Counted from the first letter of the stretch, positions 7,393-16,308 are shown. The stretch is DNA of 41,661 bases from Chitinophagaceae bacterium (GCA_016786745.1 JAEUVS010000002.1:1-41661); one strand, 5' to 3'. Program-made: numbers and translations. Notes: generated by a model not told the origin, from the sequence alone.

Positions 7393-8091
7393 TCACGAAA
7401 ACACCGCATCCACCTGCGGTTTGTAAGTTTCACTCACCGGCAACTCCTTGTCGCCGATGCAAACCAAATCGCGTTTGATTGCTGTTACTTTATCGGCGGA
7501 GATAAGATATGATTTATGGATTCTTATAAATTTATAGCCCGACAATTTCTCTTCAAGAGCCTTTAAACTCATTTTAGTAATCACGGGTTTTGTTGCTCCC
7601 TCCAGGAATATTTTCACATAGTCCTTCATTCCTTCTATATAAAGTATCTCGGAGATCGTCACCTTCACCTGGTTGTATTCCACATAAACGAAAAAGTACC
7701 CGGGCTGATCATCTTTCGAAGATGGTTTCTGCTGAAGTTGAAATAATTCATACGCTTTGTTACACGCCTTCAAAAATCGCTCGAACGACACGGGTTTCAA
7801 CAGATAGTCCACCGCATCGAGATCAAAACCCTCCAAAGCATACTCCCTGTAAGCAGTAACGAAAATAATCATGGGTGGATTCTTGAGCGATTGCACAAAC
7901 TTCAACCCGTTCAACCCAGGCATCTGAATGTCGAGAAATATGAGATCCACCTTTTGTTCATGAAGAATCGCAGCAGCCTCCATCGCATTTTTACAACGGC
8001 CAACAAGATGCAGAAATGGAACTTTTGAAATATTGTCCACAAGCAAGTCTAACACAAGCTTTTCATCATCTACAGCTATACAGTTCATCAT
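7393..8091 (-). CDS. LytTR-family response regulator
   Basis: Residues 1-120 are a receiver domain with the acidic pair Asp8-Asp9, phospho-acceptor Asp54 (LIFLDIQMPG), and the VTAYREYALEGF and DYLLKPVSFERF signatures. Residues from about 135 to 232 are a LytTR DNA-binding domain (ILYIEGMKDYVKIFL, FIRIHKSYLI). LytTR proteins bind direct repeats spaced by about two helical turns. The gene overlaps the kinase gene by 4 bases (ATGA), so the pair is translationally coupled. Three direct repeats with a common half-site lie near its neighbours and its own operon, making this the obvious candidate regulator. Confidence 0.93.
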   Translation of the reverse strand: MMNCIAVDDEKLVLDLLVDNISKVPFLHLVGRCKNAMEAAAILHEQKVDLIFLDIQMPGLNGLKFVQSLKNPPMIIFVTAYREYALEGFDLDAVDYLLKPVSFERFLKACNKAYELFQLQQKPSSKDDQPGYFFVYVEYNQVKVTISEILYIEGMKDYVKIFLEGATKPVITKMSLKALEEKLSGYKFIRIHKSYLISADKVTAIKRDLVCIGDKELPVSETYKPQVDAVFS

Positions 8092-9089
8092 GACAAATCG
8101 AGTTTTAAATAAACACTGAACACATCACCATCATTGCTGACATCCAGGTTGTATTTACCCGGGTACAGCAATTTCAACCGCTCTCTTACATTCGCCAATC
8201 CTATGCCGGTATTTTTGTCCTTTGCCTGGCTCTCACGACTAAAATTATTCTTCACCCTGAATTCAATAACATTTCCATATATGCTTAACGCGATAGTGAT
8301 GAACGGATCGCTCACAATACCGCCGCCATGCTTGAAGGCATTTTCTATAAAAGGAATAAATAACATCGGTTCAATGCGGCTGTCGCCACCATCTGTTTCG
8401 ATATCAACGTCCACCTTTATATCTTCTTCAAAACGAAGTTTCTGCAGCGAAACATAATTTTCAATCTGCTCTATCTCCCGCGATAGCGTAATTTTTTCCT
8501 GGTTCGAATCATATAACATATACCGCAACAACTCAGAAAGCCTGATCAATGAAGGTTCAAGCAAATCAGATTTCTGCCTCGCCAACGATACCATGTTCGT
8601 CATCATGTTGAACAGGAAATGGGGACTAACCTGCGAACGAAGAAATTTCAACTCTGCCGCCAATCGCTCCGTCCGCGCCTCTTTTTCTAATTTTTCGAAA
8701 CGGAGCCTGTCGCTAACGAGTCGAAAAACAATACTGGCCACGAGAAACGGAATGAGTCCGAAAAAAATTATACGTCCATTTTCTTCAGTCAATTGAAAAG
8801 TGGGATCCAGCTCAAGAAAAAACACCTTCGCATTGAACGAAAGCTTGCAGATAGCAATCAGTATAACGATATACAGCCACCACGTTTTCTTTGTTAAAAG
8901 TTTCGGATAAAGAAAATAGGCATTGAAATAAAACAAGCCGATATGATAAATCGAAGTAACAAGGAAGAAAATATGGGAGAGGCCCATGAATGTATGCCCC
9001 CAGAAAAGGAGCGTAGGAATGATCAGCAGAACCGACCAGATAAAAATGTGTACCGCTGGCGCGAAATATTTATTGCGGAATATATTCAT
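8088..9089 (-). CDS. LytS-type sensor histidine kinase
   Basis: The 333-residue membrane kinase has about four N-terminal transmembrane segments (within residues 10-125), then a His_kinase (PF06580-type) core. The phospho-acceptor His157 lies in SQVSPHFLFN, the N-box reads FIENAFKHG, and the G-box TGIGLANVRERL, so all catalytic elements look intact. There is no obvious extracytoplasmic sensor domain; the stimulus may be sensed in the membrane. It is the first gene of the kinase-regulator operon and has a 21-bp-period direct repeat (9142-9174) about 54 bases upstream, consistent with autoregulation. Confidence 0.92.
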   Translation of the reverse strand: MNIFRNKYFAPAVHIFIWSVLLIIPTLLFWGHTFMGLSHIFFLVTSIYHIGLFYFNAYFLYPKLLTKKTWWLYIVILIAICKLSFNAKVFFLELDPTFQLTEENGRIIFFGLIPFLVASIVFRLVSDRLRFEKLEKEARTERLAAELKFLRSQVSPHFLFNMMTNMVSLARQKSDLLEPSLIRLSELLRYMLYDSNQEKITLSREIEQIENYVSLQKLRFEEDIKVDVDIETDGGDSRIEPMLFIPFIENAFKHGGGIVSDPFITIALSIYGNVIEFRVKNNFSRESQAKDKNTGIGLANVRERLKLLYPGKYNLDVSNDGDVFSVYLKLDLS

Positions 9090-9141
9090 GGCACTTACTT
9101 CTCAAAAAGTAAATTACCACTTTCAGTATGAACTTGTTACT

Positions 9142-9174
9142 TGTGTAGACGAAGGGTAAGTATGTGAAGACGAA
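9142..9174 (-). promoter_or_regulatory. LytTR-type direct-repeat operator, copy 3 (kinase operon)
   Basis: TGTGTAGACGAA (9142-9153) is repeated as TGTGAAGACGAA (9163-9174), 11 of 12 identical and exactly 21 bp apart. On the minus strand the half-site is TTCGTCTwCAC, which aligns with TTCGTCGTTTC and TTGTCTATTC of the copies at 3852 and 7332. The orientation relative to the kinase gene and the distance to its start (about 54 bases) match the other two copies, so it is more likely to serve the kinase operon than the divergent gene at 9247. Confidence 0.6.
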
Positions 9175-9246
9175 CGGGTTAATAACTGGAATAATTTTTG
9201 GTGCCCGGGAGGCTGACTGGTTATCTAACCTAAATAAATGAATGCT

Positions 9247-9717
9247 ATGAAAAAGTATATTATTTCAGGAGCATTATTTCTTTTTGTTGCGATGTTCCTG
9301 ACTATTAACGGCAAAAGCCAGAAAGTTGATGCCTGCGGCCTGATCACAAAGTCTGAGGTACAATCCGCAATCGGCACTTCAGTACTTGCACCATTAAAAG
9401 ACGAGGGAAAACTGGGTGACATTCCTTTCTCGCACTGCACTTTCAAAAAAAATTCGGATTTGATTGCCTTGTTACTAACTATTTATACTTACAAGAGCAA
9501 AGATGAAGTGAAAAAACTGTTTGAAAGTTCAATGAAGCAGGTTGGAGGTACAGAACCAGTAAGTGGACTGGGAGATGGCGCTTACTGGTGGAAGAGCAAA
9601 AATTCTCTTTTTGTGATTAAAGACAAGTATATGGTAACAATATTGCTCGGCCCTGAAACCGGCGAGTTGAAGGCAGCCAAAAGTATCGGAGAAATTGTTG
9701 TAAAAAAAATGCCCTGA
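9247..9717 (+). CDS. Small secreted protein of DUF3558-like appearance
   Basis: I choose the ATG at 9247 (MKKYIISG, a standard signal-peptide start) over the in-frame ATG at 9238. The signal peptide ends near residue 24. The mature 130-residue domain begins DACGLITKSEVQSAIG and contains HCTFKK and GLGDGAYWW motifs, reminiscent of DUF3558/DUF5642-type extracellular domains with a conserved cysteine pair (ACG and HCT). The function is unknown. It is a single gene, divergent from the kinase operon and convergent with the PorP gene. Confidence 0.75.
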   Translation: MKKYIISGALFLFVAMFLTINGKSQKVDACGLITKSEVQSAIGTSVLAPLKDEGKLGDIPFSHCTFKKNSDLIALLLTIYTYKSKDEVKKLFESSMKQVGGTEPVSGLGDGAYWWKSKNSLFVIKDKYMVTILLGPETGELKAAKSIGEIVVKKMP

Positions 9718-9730
9718 CAAATCTTAGTTA

Positions 9731-10720
9731 TCAGTACCACTGCAGCACGCGCATCAACTGATTTTTGTCATCAGCAGTATATACAACACTTATTTCAAAT
9801 GTACTTCTCAACTGCGATTGCGTTTTCTGTTGCGAAACCGAATAGTCAAAGCTGGTACCCACCTGCAAACCTTTATAGGTAACGCCCGCATAAGGAATAA
9901 TTGCATCCTTAACCCTGTGCCACATACCAAGCCTGAATGAAGTAAAACCTGTCTGATCAATAAACATTCCCCACGCGGCGCCTAACGTCAACTCATTTGT
10001 TGTGCCCTGCTTGCGATAGTTGCTCGAAAAATAAAAGCTGTTATTGTAGCCAACGTTGATATCTCCACCAGCCATCACCGATAATAAGCTCGGCGATTTA
10101 AACTGTTCGGTCATATAACTTTCTTCCTGCTTCAATATATTATACATCGCCACACCTGCGAACAACGATTTATCTTCAAGAGAAAACGAATACATCGCTC
10201 CCGCATTGAGATCAAAATAATTTTTCTTTCCGTTATTAAATTCTTCACCGATGGGCAACGACGGATCATAGCCTCCTTCACTAAACTGGCTTTCGAACTG
10301 CAATCGCGCAAAATCGATCCTGCTTTCATTGTAACTTCCCTGGAAACCTACACTCAACTTTTGTATGTTGTCCCTGTCAATCGCAATGTGATATCCTGTA
10401 CTAAATGAAATGCGGTTTGTTTGCACCACACCATCCATCACCTTGTCATTTAAAAATACAAGACCCATTCCGAGCACGCCGCCTTCATTCTTTAATATGT
10501 GCGCGTCGCCGGATGCCGTGAACGTAGTATATGGCGAGCCCTCATTTTTCCATTGACTTCTGTAGTTTGCCGCGAACCTGTAAGGCCCCGCGGTGTTTCC
10601 TGTTGTTGCAGGATTCACCAGCATCGGTGTAGAATAAAACTGCGACAGATGATATGTTTGGGCTTCCGCAATAATGCTGCCCGAAACAAGTGCAATAACG
10701 AAGAGTAATTTTTTCATCAT
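9731..10720 (-). CDS. Type IX secretion membrane protein, PorP/SprF family
   Basis: The 329-residue protein has a signal peptide (ending AEAQ) and the family opening YHLSQFYSTPMLVNPATTGN, followed by an outer-membrane beta-barrel with repeated aromatic strands. PorP/SprF proteins are outer-membrane partners of the type IX secretion/gliding machinery and are typically encoded directly beside a large substrate with a gliding-motility C-terminal domain. That is the case here: the start codon lies 1 base after the stop of the 804-residue repeat protein. SprF-type proteins are thought to help export or anchor their neighbour. Confidence 0.93.
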   Translation of the reverse strand: MMKKLLFVIALVSGSIIAEAQTYHLSQFYSTPMLVNPATTGNTAGPYRFAANYRSQWKNEGSPYTTFTASGDAHILKNEGGVLGMGLVFLNDKVMDGVVQTNRISFSTGYHIAIDRDNIQKLSVGFQGSYNESRIDFARLQFESQFSEGGYDPSLPIGEEFNNGKKNYFDLNAGAMYSFSLEDKSLFAGVAMYNILKQEESYMTEQFKSPSLLSVMAGGDINVGYNNSFYFSSNYRKQGTTNELTLGAAWGMFIDQTGFTSFRLGMWHRVKDAIIPYAGVTYKGLQVGTSFDYSVSQQKTQSQLRSTFEISVVYTADDKNQLMRVLQWY

Positions 10721-10721
10721 A

Positions 10722-13136
10722 TCACCGTATTAAAAATGTTTTGCCTGAAAGTTTAATCGGTTTTCCATCGGCCCCTGTTGCTATCAAATACCACGTATAT
10801 GCATCGGAAGGTTGAAGCATTCCTTTAAATTTCCCATCCCAGCCGGCTTCCAGCTGCGACGTCTGGAACATCAGCTGTCCCCATCGATTGAATACTTTGA
10901 ATGATTGAATACTTTTCAGTGCGCCTCTCGGTCGTAACAGGTCGTTTTTACCGTTTCCATTTGGTGTAAAGCCTGTCGGCACAAAAACTGTCGCGCTCAC
11001 TTTCACGAGCACAGTGTCAACTATCACACATCCTTTTTCTGTAGTAATTTTCACCGTGTATTCTTTCTCACTATCTGTAGTTGTTGTTGGCGTGCGCGAT
11101 AGTGGATTGCTGAGTCCCGCTGAAGGCGCCCACTCATACGACTTTCCGATGTTTCGCGCTTCAAGTTGCGTTCCGTTACCTGGTTGTGCAAAAACAGTCG
11201 GATAGCGAATGCCCTGGCTACTTTCGCCGGTAACAGTTACCGTATTGGAACCCGGATTTTCGCAGTTGTCTTTTTTGATTATAACACTATATACTCCCGG
11301 TTGCGTAACGGCTAAGGTTGCTGATTGTTCGCCTTCAATAATCACATCATTCAACAACCACGCGTACGAGGTGCCGCCTGTTGCAGTGAGTTCAACTGAT
11401 CCACCACCACATATTGTTGCTGTAGCAGGACTGATTTTACCTGTCGGTTTCTTTGTTTCCTTTATCACCGCAGAATTTTCTGCGGGCCCGCTGCACAATC
11501 CCTGTTTTATTATTGCAGTGTATGTTCCGGGTTGAGTTGCGTTGAATGTGGAGCCTGTTTCACCACGAATTTCCGCTCCATTTCGGAACCACTGGTACGA
11601 AGTTCCACCCGTTACTGTGAGTAGGGTTGAACCGCCTTCGCAGAACGATGCGGTAGCAGGTGTAATAGAACCGGTAGGTGCGTTTGCCACGCTGATCACT
11701 GTGCTGTTTGATGCCGGCGCGCTGCAATTGCCCTGTGAAATAATTACAGTGTAGGTGCCCGGCTGTCGAGCAGTGTATGTTCCATCAATCTGACCCGGAA
11801 TTATACTTCCATTTCTCAGCCATGTATAAGTAGTTCCTCCGGTAGCGGTGAGTAAAATCGATCCGCCAGGGCAGATTGAACCGCTGGCAGGACTAATAGT
11901 TCCCGACGGTAAAGGCGTTTGTGTTATTACAGAAGTATTCGACGCAGGTCCGCTGCACGTTCCCTGTTTTATTACTGCAGAGTATGTTCCGCCACCTGTC
12001 ACATCGATCGTGGCGCGAGTTTCGCCTTCAATCTCAGTGCCGTCTTTGAACCATGCATATGACGTTCCGCCGGTAGCGGTTAACCGGACGGTTTCTCCTT
12101 CGCAGATAGTTTTTGCTGCAGGAGTGATTGCGCCAACGGGTACAGGGGTAATAGTAACGACGCTTGTATTAGACGCCTGTGCGCTGCAATCGCCCTGGTG
12201 AATAACCGCGCTATATGTGCCTGCTTCGGTAGCGGTTATTGTTGCGCCGGTTTCGCCCTCCATTTCATTTCCGTTTAGAAACCATGTGTATGTTGTGCCG
12301 CCGGTGGCTGTTAACTCCACTGAGCCACCTGTACAAACAGAAGAAACTGCGGGAGAAATATTTCCGACGGGCGTGGCCGAAACGGTAACTTCAGCAACAT
12401 TCGATGCTTCGGCGCTGCAATCGCCCACATGAATTACCACACTGTATGTTCCGCCCTGCACTGCTGTTATTGTTTCGCCCGTTTGCCCTAATATCTGATT
12501 TCCGTTTCGGAACCATGTGTACGATGTTCCTCCCGATGCAGTGAGCATCACCGAACCACCCTGGCAAATTGCTGCCATGGCTGGTGAGATATTCCCGCTG
12601 GGAGAGGGTGTGGATGTTACTTCTGCGGTATTTAACGCCGGTGCGCTGCAATCGCCGTTGCGAACCGTTGCACTGTATATACCGGGTTCCGAAACCTGGA
12701 GTGTTGCATTTGTTTGACCGCCGATTTCAACGCCATCACGAAACCACGTATACGAAGTTCCACCGGTGGCAGTCAGTGTAGTTGAACTTCCTGCACAAAT
12801 AGAACTGTTTGCAGGAAAAATTACCCCGCTTAATGCGGGCAGAACTGTTACTAAAGAAAAATTAGAAGCTGGTACACGGCAGTCGCCTTCTATAATAATT
12901 ACGCTGTAAATACCGCCCTCTGTTGCCTTAAGTGTGTTGCTTGTTTCGCCTTCGATTACCTGGCCATTGAGTTGCCATTCATAGCTTGAGCCGCCGGTTG
13001 CTGTAAGTTCTACGGAACTACCCTGGCAAATAGTAGCAAGGGCCGGAGAGATTTCGCCGGAGATGCCACCGCAATCCTGCGAAAAAAGTTTGTGGGTCAG
13101 AACAACAAATAACAGCAGACAATAGAACTGCTTCAT
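10722..13136 (-). CDS. Large secreted repeat protein with T9SS type B sorting domain
   Basis: After a signal peptide (about residues 1-19), the 804-residue protein carries eight Ig-like/PKD-like repeats of about 78 residues (residues about 28-655). Each is marked by ICxGGSVxLTATGGTSYxWFRNG and ends near GxCSAPASN, with one cysteine pair per repeat. A non-repeated stretch leads to a C-terminal gliding-motility/CHU_C type B sorting domain (about 715-804: FVPTGFTPNGNGKNDLLRP, FKVFNRWGQLMF, GWDGKFKG, YTWYLIATG). Such proteins are exported by the type IX system and act as surface adhesins or filaments. The downstream PorP/SprF gene is its expected partner. Confidence 0.92.
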   Translation of the reverse strand: MKQFYCLLLFVVLTHKLFSQDCGGISGEISPALATICQGSSVELTATGGSSYEWQLNGQVIEGETSNTLKATEGGIYSVIIIEGDCRVPASNFSLVTVLPALSGVIFPANSSICAGSSTTLTATGGTSYTWFRDGVEIGGQTNATLQVSEPGIYSATVRNGDCSAPALNTAEVTSTPSPSGNISPAMAAICQGGSVMLTASGGTSYTWFRNGNQILGQTGETITAVQGGTYSVVIHVGDCSAEASNVAEVTVSATPVGNISPAVSSVCTGGSVELTATGGTTYTWFLNGNEMEGETGATITATEAGTYSAVIHQGDCSAQASNTSVVTITPVPVGAITPAAKTICEGETVRLTATGGTSYAWFKDGTEIEGETRATIDVTGGGTYSAVIKQGTCSGPASNTSVITQTPLPSGTISPASGSICPGGSILLTATGGTTYTWLRNGSIIPGQIDGTYTARQPGTYTVIISQGNCSAPASNSTVISVANAPTGSITPATASFCEGGSTLLTVTGGTSYQWFRNGAEIRGETGSTFNATQPGTYTAIIKQGLCSGPAENSAVIKETKKPTGKISPATATICGGGSVELTATGGTSYAWLLNDVIIEGEQSATLAVTQPGVYSVIIKKDNCENPGSNTVTVTGESSQGIRYPTVFAQPGNGTQLEARNIGKSYEWAPSAGLSNPLSRTPTTTTDSEKEYTVKITTEKGCVIVDTVLVKVSATVFVPTGFTPNGNGKNDLLRPRGALKSIQSFKVFNRWGQLMFQTSQLEAGWDGKFKGMLQPSDAYTWYLIATGADGKPIKLSGKTFLIR
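11185..13052 (-). repeat. Eight tandem ~234-bp coding repeats
   Basis: The Ig-like modules of the surface protein repeat at about 78 codons. Copies are similar but not identical; the core segment for ATGGTSYxWF is the most conserved. Such arrays can expand or contract by recombination. The boundaries given are approximate, counted from the protein. Long open frames on the opposite strand over this region are a by-product of the repeat. Confidence 0.8.
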
Positions 13137-13280
13137 AAGGGTAAAATTGTTTCCGGATAAAATACCGTTTCAGGAATTTCAAAAGGAGGATAGGTGGATG
13201 TAGGGGAGAAGGATACGGAGGATTCGGGCTACAAGATAAAAACTAAAATTGGTAAGTGGAAGTGGTGGTACCAGGCTTTT

Positions 13281-13298
13281 CGAAGTATATGTAACTTC
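13281..13298. promoter_or_regulatory. Short inverted repeat upstream of the ModE-like gene
   Basis: CGAAGT and ACTTCG are perfect 6-bp arms around a 7-base spacer, about 40 bases upstream of the ATG at 13337. It could be an operator for autoregulation, but it does not match the ModE-type palindrome at 13752-13775. The role is unknown. Confidence 0.25.
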
Positions 13299-13336
13299 GT
13301 AATTCGTAGTGTTTTAGGTTGTAAATTTATGGTGCA

Positions 13337-13702
13337 ATGTCAAAAACGATTCGTCAAATATTAGGTAAAGGAAATTTTTCCATCAATGGAAAACTCTGGG
13401 TGGAAAAAAATGGCGAACGCTTTTTTGGACCGGGTCCCGTGGAATTAATGGAGTTGATAGAGGAAACCGGTTCTATTAATAAGGCGGCAAAAAAAATGAA
13501 GCTCTCCTATAAAAAAGCCTGGGAAATTGTACATAATCTCAACTCGATGACCGCCCAGCCGCTCGTAATAACTGCTACAGGCGGCGAAAATGGTGGGGGT
13601 TCCTCCATTTCGAAGGAAGCCAGGCAAATGATCAACCATTATCACGAGCTACGTAAAAAATTCAAGAGGTTTATGGAAGAAGAAACGCTCGGGCTCAGGT
13701 AA
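13337..13702 (+). CDS. Single-domain ModE-type transcriptional regulator
   Basis: The 121-residue protein is the N-terminal winged-helix domain of ModE alone. It contains the NGKLWVEKNGERFFGPGPVELMELIEETGSINKAAKKMKLSYKKAWEIVHNLN type helix-turn-helix (about residues 35-70) and the family wing ATGGENGGGSSIS. The C-terminal Mop/TOBE molybdate-binding domains of E. coli ModE (262 residues) are absent, so any oxyanion sensing must be done differently. It is encoded 78 bases upstream of a TonB receptor, and the gap holds a near-canonical ModE palindrome. It probably represses the receptor when molybdate or tungstate is plentiful, which is inference. Confidence 0.85.
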   Translation: MSKTIRQILGKGNFSINGKLWVEKNGERFFGPGPVELMELIEETGSINKAAKKMKLSYKKAWEIVHNLNSMTAQPLVITATGGENGGGSSISKEARQMINHYHELRKKFKRFMEEETLGLR

Positions 13703-13751
13703 CCTTACTTCGCGATAAAACCGGTATCAAATCCACTATTTCGTTGTATTT

Positions 13752-13775
13752 CGTTATATATTTAAAGATATAACG
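13752..13775. promoter_or_regulatory. ModE-type operator palindrome
   Basis: CGTTATAT and ATATAACG are perfect 8-bp arms separated by 8 bases. Known ModE boxes have the same CGnTATAT...ATATnnCG symmetry. The palindrome ends 5 bases before the ATG at 13781 and contains a TATATTTA sequence that could be the -7 element, so binding would block transcription and/or the translation start of the receptor. Confidence 0.8.
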
Positions 13776-13780
13776 ATACC

Positions 13781-15781
13781 ATGCTCTCGAGATTTCTTGT
13801 TTCATCATTATTTATCTCCCAGGTTTCTTTCGGGCAATCTTCACAAAGCGACACATCAAAGCCGGGAATTTTTGAACTTGGCGAAGTAGTAATAGTCAGC
13901 TCGAAAAACAATGAAATTAATGCTGTGGTTGACAGCCGTGACCTCGAACAGTTTGCCACCACGAACGTGTCAAAGGCCCTTGATTTGTTGCCTGGCGTAA
14001 ATCTTTCTGCAGTCGGACCGCGCAATGAGGCAATGGTGTACGTGAGAGGTTTCGATCTCAGGCAGGTACCTTTACAGATTGACGGCATACCCGTATATAT
14101 CCCCTACGATGGTTACGTGGACCTCGCCCGTTTCACAACATTCGACCTCGCCCAGGTACAGGTGTTTAAAGGTTATACCTCTGTGGTGTACGGTCCAAAT
14201 GCTCTCGGCGGAGCCATCAATTTGATCAGCCGGAAGCCGGTAAAAAAATTTGAATTAAGTGGAGCCAGCGGATGGCTAAGTGGTGGCTATAGAACAAATG
14301 TTAATGTTGGAAGTAACCTCGGTAACTTTTACATTCAGGCCGGCGCTTCGAAATTAAAGCGTGACTACTTTCCGCTCTCAAAAAAATTTACTCCTTCAAA
14401 AAATGAAGACGGAGGCGACCGGGATAATTCCTGGAACAGCGACGGGAAATATAATATCAAAATCGCGCTCACTCCCAACAACAAATCAGAGTATGCGTTA
14501 AGTTATATATATCAACACGGCAAAAAAGGCACTCCTGTTTATTCCGGCAGCGACACACTTAACAGTCAGTTCAAAAACCCCCGCTTCTGGCAATGGCCCT
14601 ATTGGGACAAGCAAAGTTTATACTTTATATCAAAAACAGCTATAGACAGTAGCCAGTATTTTAAAACAAGACTATACTACGACAAATTCAAAAATCTGCT
14701 GAACTCTTACGACGACGCGACTTTCTCAACCATTACGCGCCCATTTGCGTTTAAAAGTTACTACGACGATTACACCCTTGGTGGTATTGTTGAATATGGA
14801 AAAATACTATCCGCCAGGGATAATCTTACAGCGACCGCGCAATACAAGTACGACGTTCACCGCGAACACAACGAAGGCGAACCGGAGCGGACAATGTCGG
14901 ATAAAACTTTTACAGCAGGTATAGAGAATGAATTTAAACTTTCACCGAATGTCCTGCTTTTAACAGGAATTGCTTTTCATAACAGGTCGAGTGGGAAAGC
15001 GCAGGATTACAACAGCAATACGAAGGAGGTAACCAATCACGCCTCCAATGGAAATTCTGCATACAACTTACAGGGGGGATTGGAGTACAGGTTGAACAAT
15101 GTTAATCTTTTAAACCTTTCTGTTGCCCGTAAAACAAGGTTCGCGACCACCAAAGATCGATATTCATACCGTCTTGGAACTGCCATACCAAATCCTGATT
15201 TGAAAGCAGAATACGCATTGAATTACGAATTGGGATATAAAGGAACTTTGAGCAGCAAAATAACTTTACAGGCTGCCCTCTTCTATAGCAAGATTAATCA
15301 AACCATACAGATGGTTTCGAACGTGAAATTTGATTCAACGCGCAACGCCTGGCAAAGCCAATTGCAGAATGTCGGAAAATCAGAATACCTCGGAGGTGAA
15401 GCAGGAATAAGATACCAGGTTACCCCTGCCATAGAATCCGGTTTAAACTATACGTATATCCGCCGAAAAAATCTGGCCAACCCCGATTTGAAATTTATAG
15501 ATGTACCACGGCATAAGCTCTTTGCATTTGTACAATATGAGATAAAAGAAGGGATTTCATTCCAGGTAAATGCAAATTATAACTCGAAGCGGTACAGCAC
15601 GACGTATGGTGCGGTTGCCGGATCGTTTGTGGTAATGAATGCTTCTGCAAGAATTCATGTGTGGCGATGGTTCTCGGTGGAAGGAGGAATTTATAACATC
15701 GCTGATAAAAATTATGCTCTCGTGGAAGGCTATGCTGAGGCGGGGCGGAATTACTTTGCCAACATTATTTATCGTTTATAA
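13781..15781 (+). CDS. TonB-dependent receptor, candidate molybdate/tungstate (chelate) receptor
   Basis: The 666-residue outer-membrane receptor has a signal peptide (about residues 1-19) and no CarboxypepD_reg domain. The plug (about 40-150) includes LLPGVNLSAVGPRNEAMVYVRGFD and GYTSVVYGPNALGGAINLI, and the barrel ends in NYFANIIYRL. Family members import ligands with TonB energy. The substrate is inferred only from context: a ModE-type regulator upstream, a ModE-type operator 5 bases before the start, and a molybdopterin-binding-fold protein 17 bases downstream. Iron siderophores cannot be excluded by the protein itself. Confidence 0.88.
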   Translation: MLSRFLVSSLFISQVSFGQSSQSDTSKPGIFELGEVVIVSSKNNEINAVVDSRDLEQFATTNVSKALDLLPGVNLSAVGPRNEAMVYVRGFDLRQVPLQIDGIPVYIPYDGYVDLARFTTFDLAQVQVFKGYTSVVYGPNALGGAINLISRKPVKKFELSGASGWLSGGYRTNVNVGSNLGNFYIQAGASKLKRDYFPLSKKFTPSKNEDGGDRDNSWNSDGKYNIKIALTPNNKSEYALSYIYQHGKKGTPVYSGSDTLNSQFKNPRFWQWPYWDKQSLYFISKTAIDSSQYFKTRLYYDKFKNLLNSYDDATFSTITRPFAFKSYYDDYTLGGIVEYGKILSARDNLTATAQYKYDVHREHNEGEPERTMSDKTFTAGIENEFKLSPNVLLLTGIAFHNRSSGKAQDYNSNTKEVTNHASNGNSAYNLQGGLEYRLNNVNLLNLSVARKTRFATTKDRYSYRLGTAIPNPDLKAEYALNYELGYKGTLSSKITLQAALFYSKINQTIQMVSNVKFDSTRNAWQSQLQNVGKSEYLGGEAGIRYQVTPAIESGLNYTYIRRKNLANPDLKFIDVPRHKLFAFVQYEIKEGISFQVNANYNSKRYSTTYGAVAGSFVVMNASARIHVWRWFSVEGGIYNIADKNYALVEGYAEAGRNYFANIIYRL

Positions 15782-15798
15782 TATCGAATCTCAAACAA

Positions 15799-16308
15799 AT
15801 GAAATTGAAGAACATTTACTTTACGCTGATTGTATCAAGCTTTTTCTTCCTGTCGTCTGCCGCACAACAATCGCCAGATAAATCGCTTGTAAAAGTGTAT
15901 GGTGAAGTGAAAAAGCCGCTGAACCTGTCTTTAGATGACCTGTCAAAAATGAAACGTGTTGATGCATCTCTAAAGGATCACGATGGCAAAGTACAAACAT
16001 ACACGGGAGTAGCTGTTCAGGATATTCTTGCTGAGGCCGGAGCGCCAATGGGAAAGGAGCTGAGAGGAGAGAATCTTGCCAAATACCTCCTGGTAAAATG
16101 CGCCGATGGCTACCAGGTGGTGATCGCACTGGCCGAGATAGATAATGGCTTTACCGACAACGTAATCATTCTTGCTGATGGTGTGTCCGGACAACCCTTA
16201 CCTAAAGAAAAAGGGCCTTTTCGATTAATTGTACCGGGAGAAAAACGCCCGGCAAGAAGCAGCTACCAGGTGATTGAAATGGAGGTTAAGAGCGCCAGTC
16301 AAAATTGA
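15799..16308 (+). CDS. Secreted oxidoreductase molybdopterin-binding-domain protein
   Basis: A signal peptide (about residues 1-22) leads a 147-residue domain with the small sulfite-oxidase/YedY-like molybdopterin-binding fold: VYGEVKKPLNLSLDDLSKM, YTGVAVQDILAEAG, LLVKCADGYQVVIALAEID and GPFRLIVPGEKRPARS. Cys101 sits near where sulfite-oxidase-type enzymes place the Mo-ligating cysteine, but the protein is much shorter than a catalytic enzyme, so it may bind an oxyanion or cofactor rather than catalyse. It follows the TonB receptor by 17 bases in the same operon. A periplasmic binding or handling role for the imported ligand fits the context and is inference. Confidence 0.8.
   Translation: MKLKNIYFTLIVSSFFFLSSAAQQSPDKSLVKVYGEVKKPLNLSLDDLSKMKRVDASLKDHDGKVQTYTGVAVQDILAEAGAPMGKELRGENLAKYLLVKCADGYQVVIALAEIDNGFTDNVIILADGVSGQPLPKEKGPFRLIVPGEKRPARSSYQVIEMEVKSASQN

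Noticed and set aside
11014..12781. Series of long open frames on the plus strand opposite the repeat protein
   Set aside because: They arise from the codon pattern of the tandem repeats, have no signal of their own, and the minus-strand protein is clearly real.
11185..13052. Regular repeats considered as a CRISPR-like array
   Set aside because: The period is about 234 bp, the repeats are coding and contiguous in frame, and there are no spacers or cas genes.
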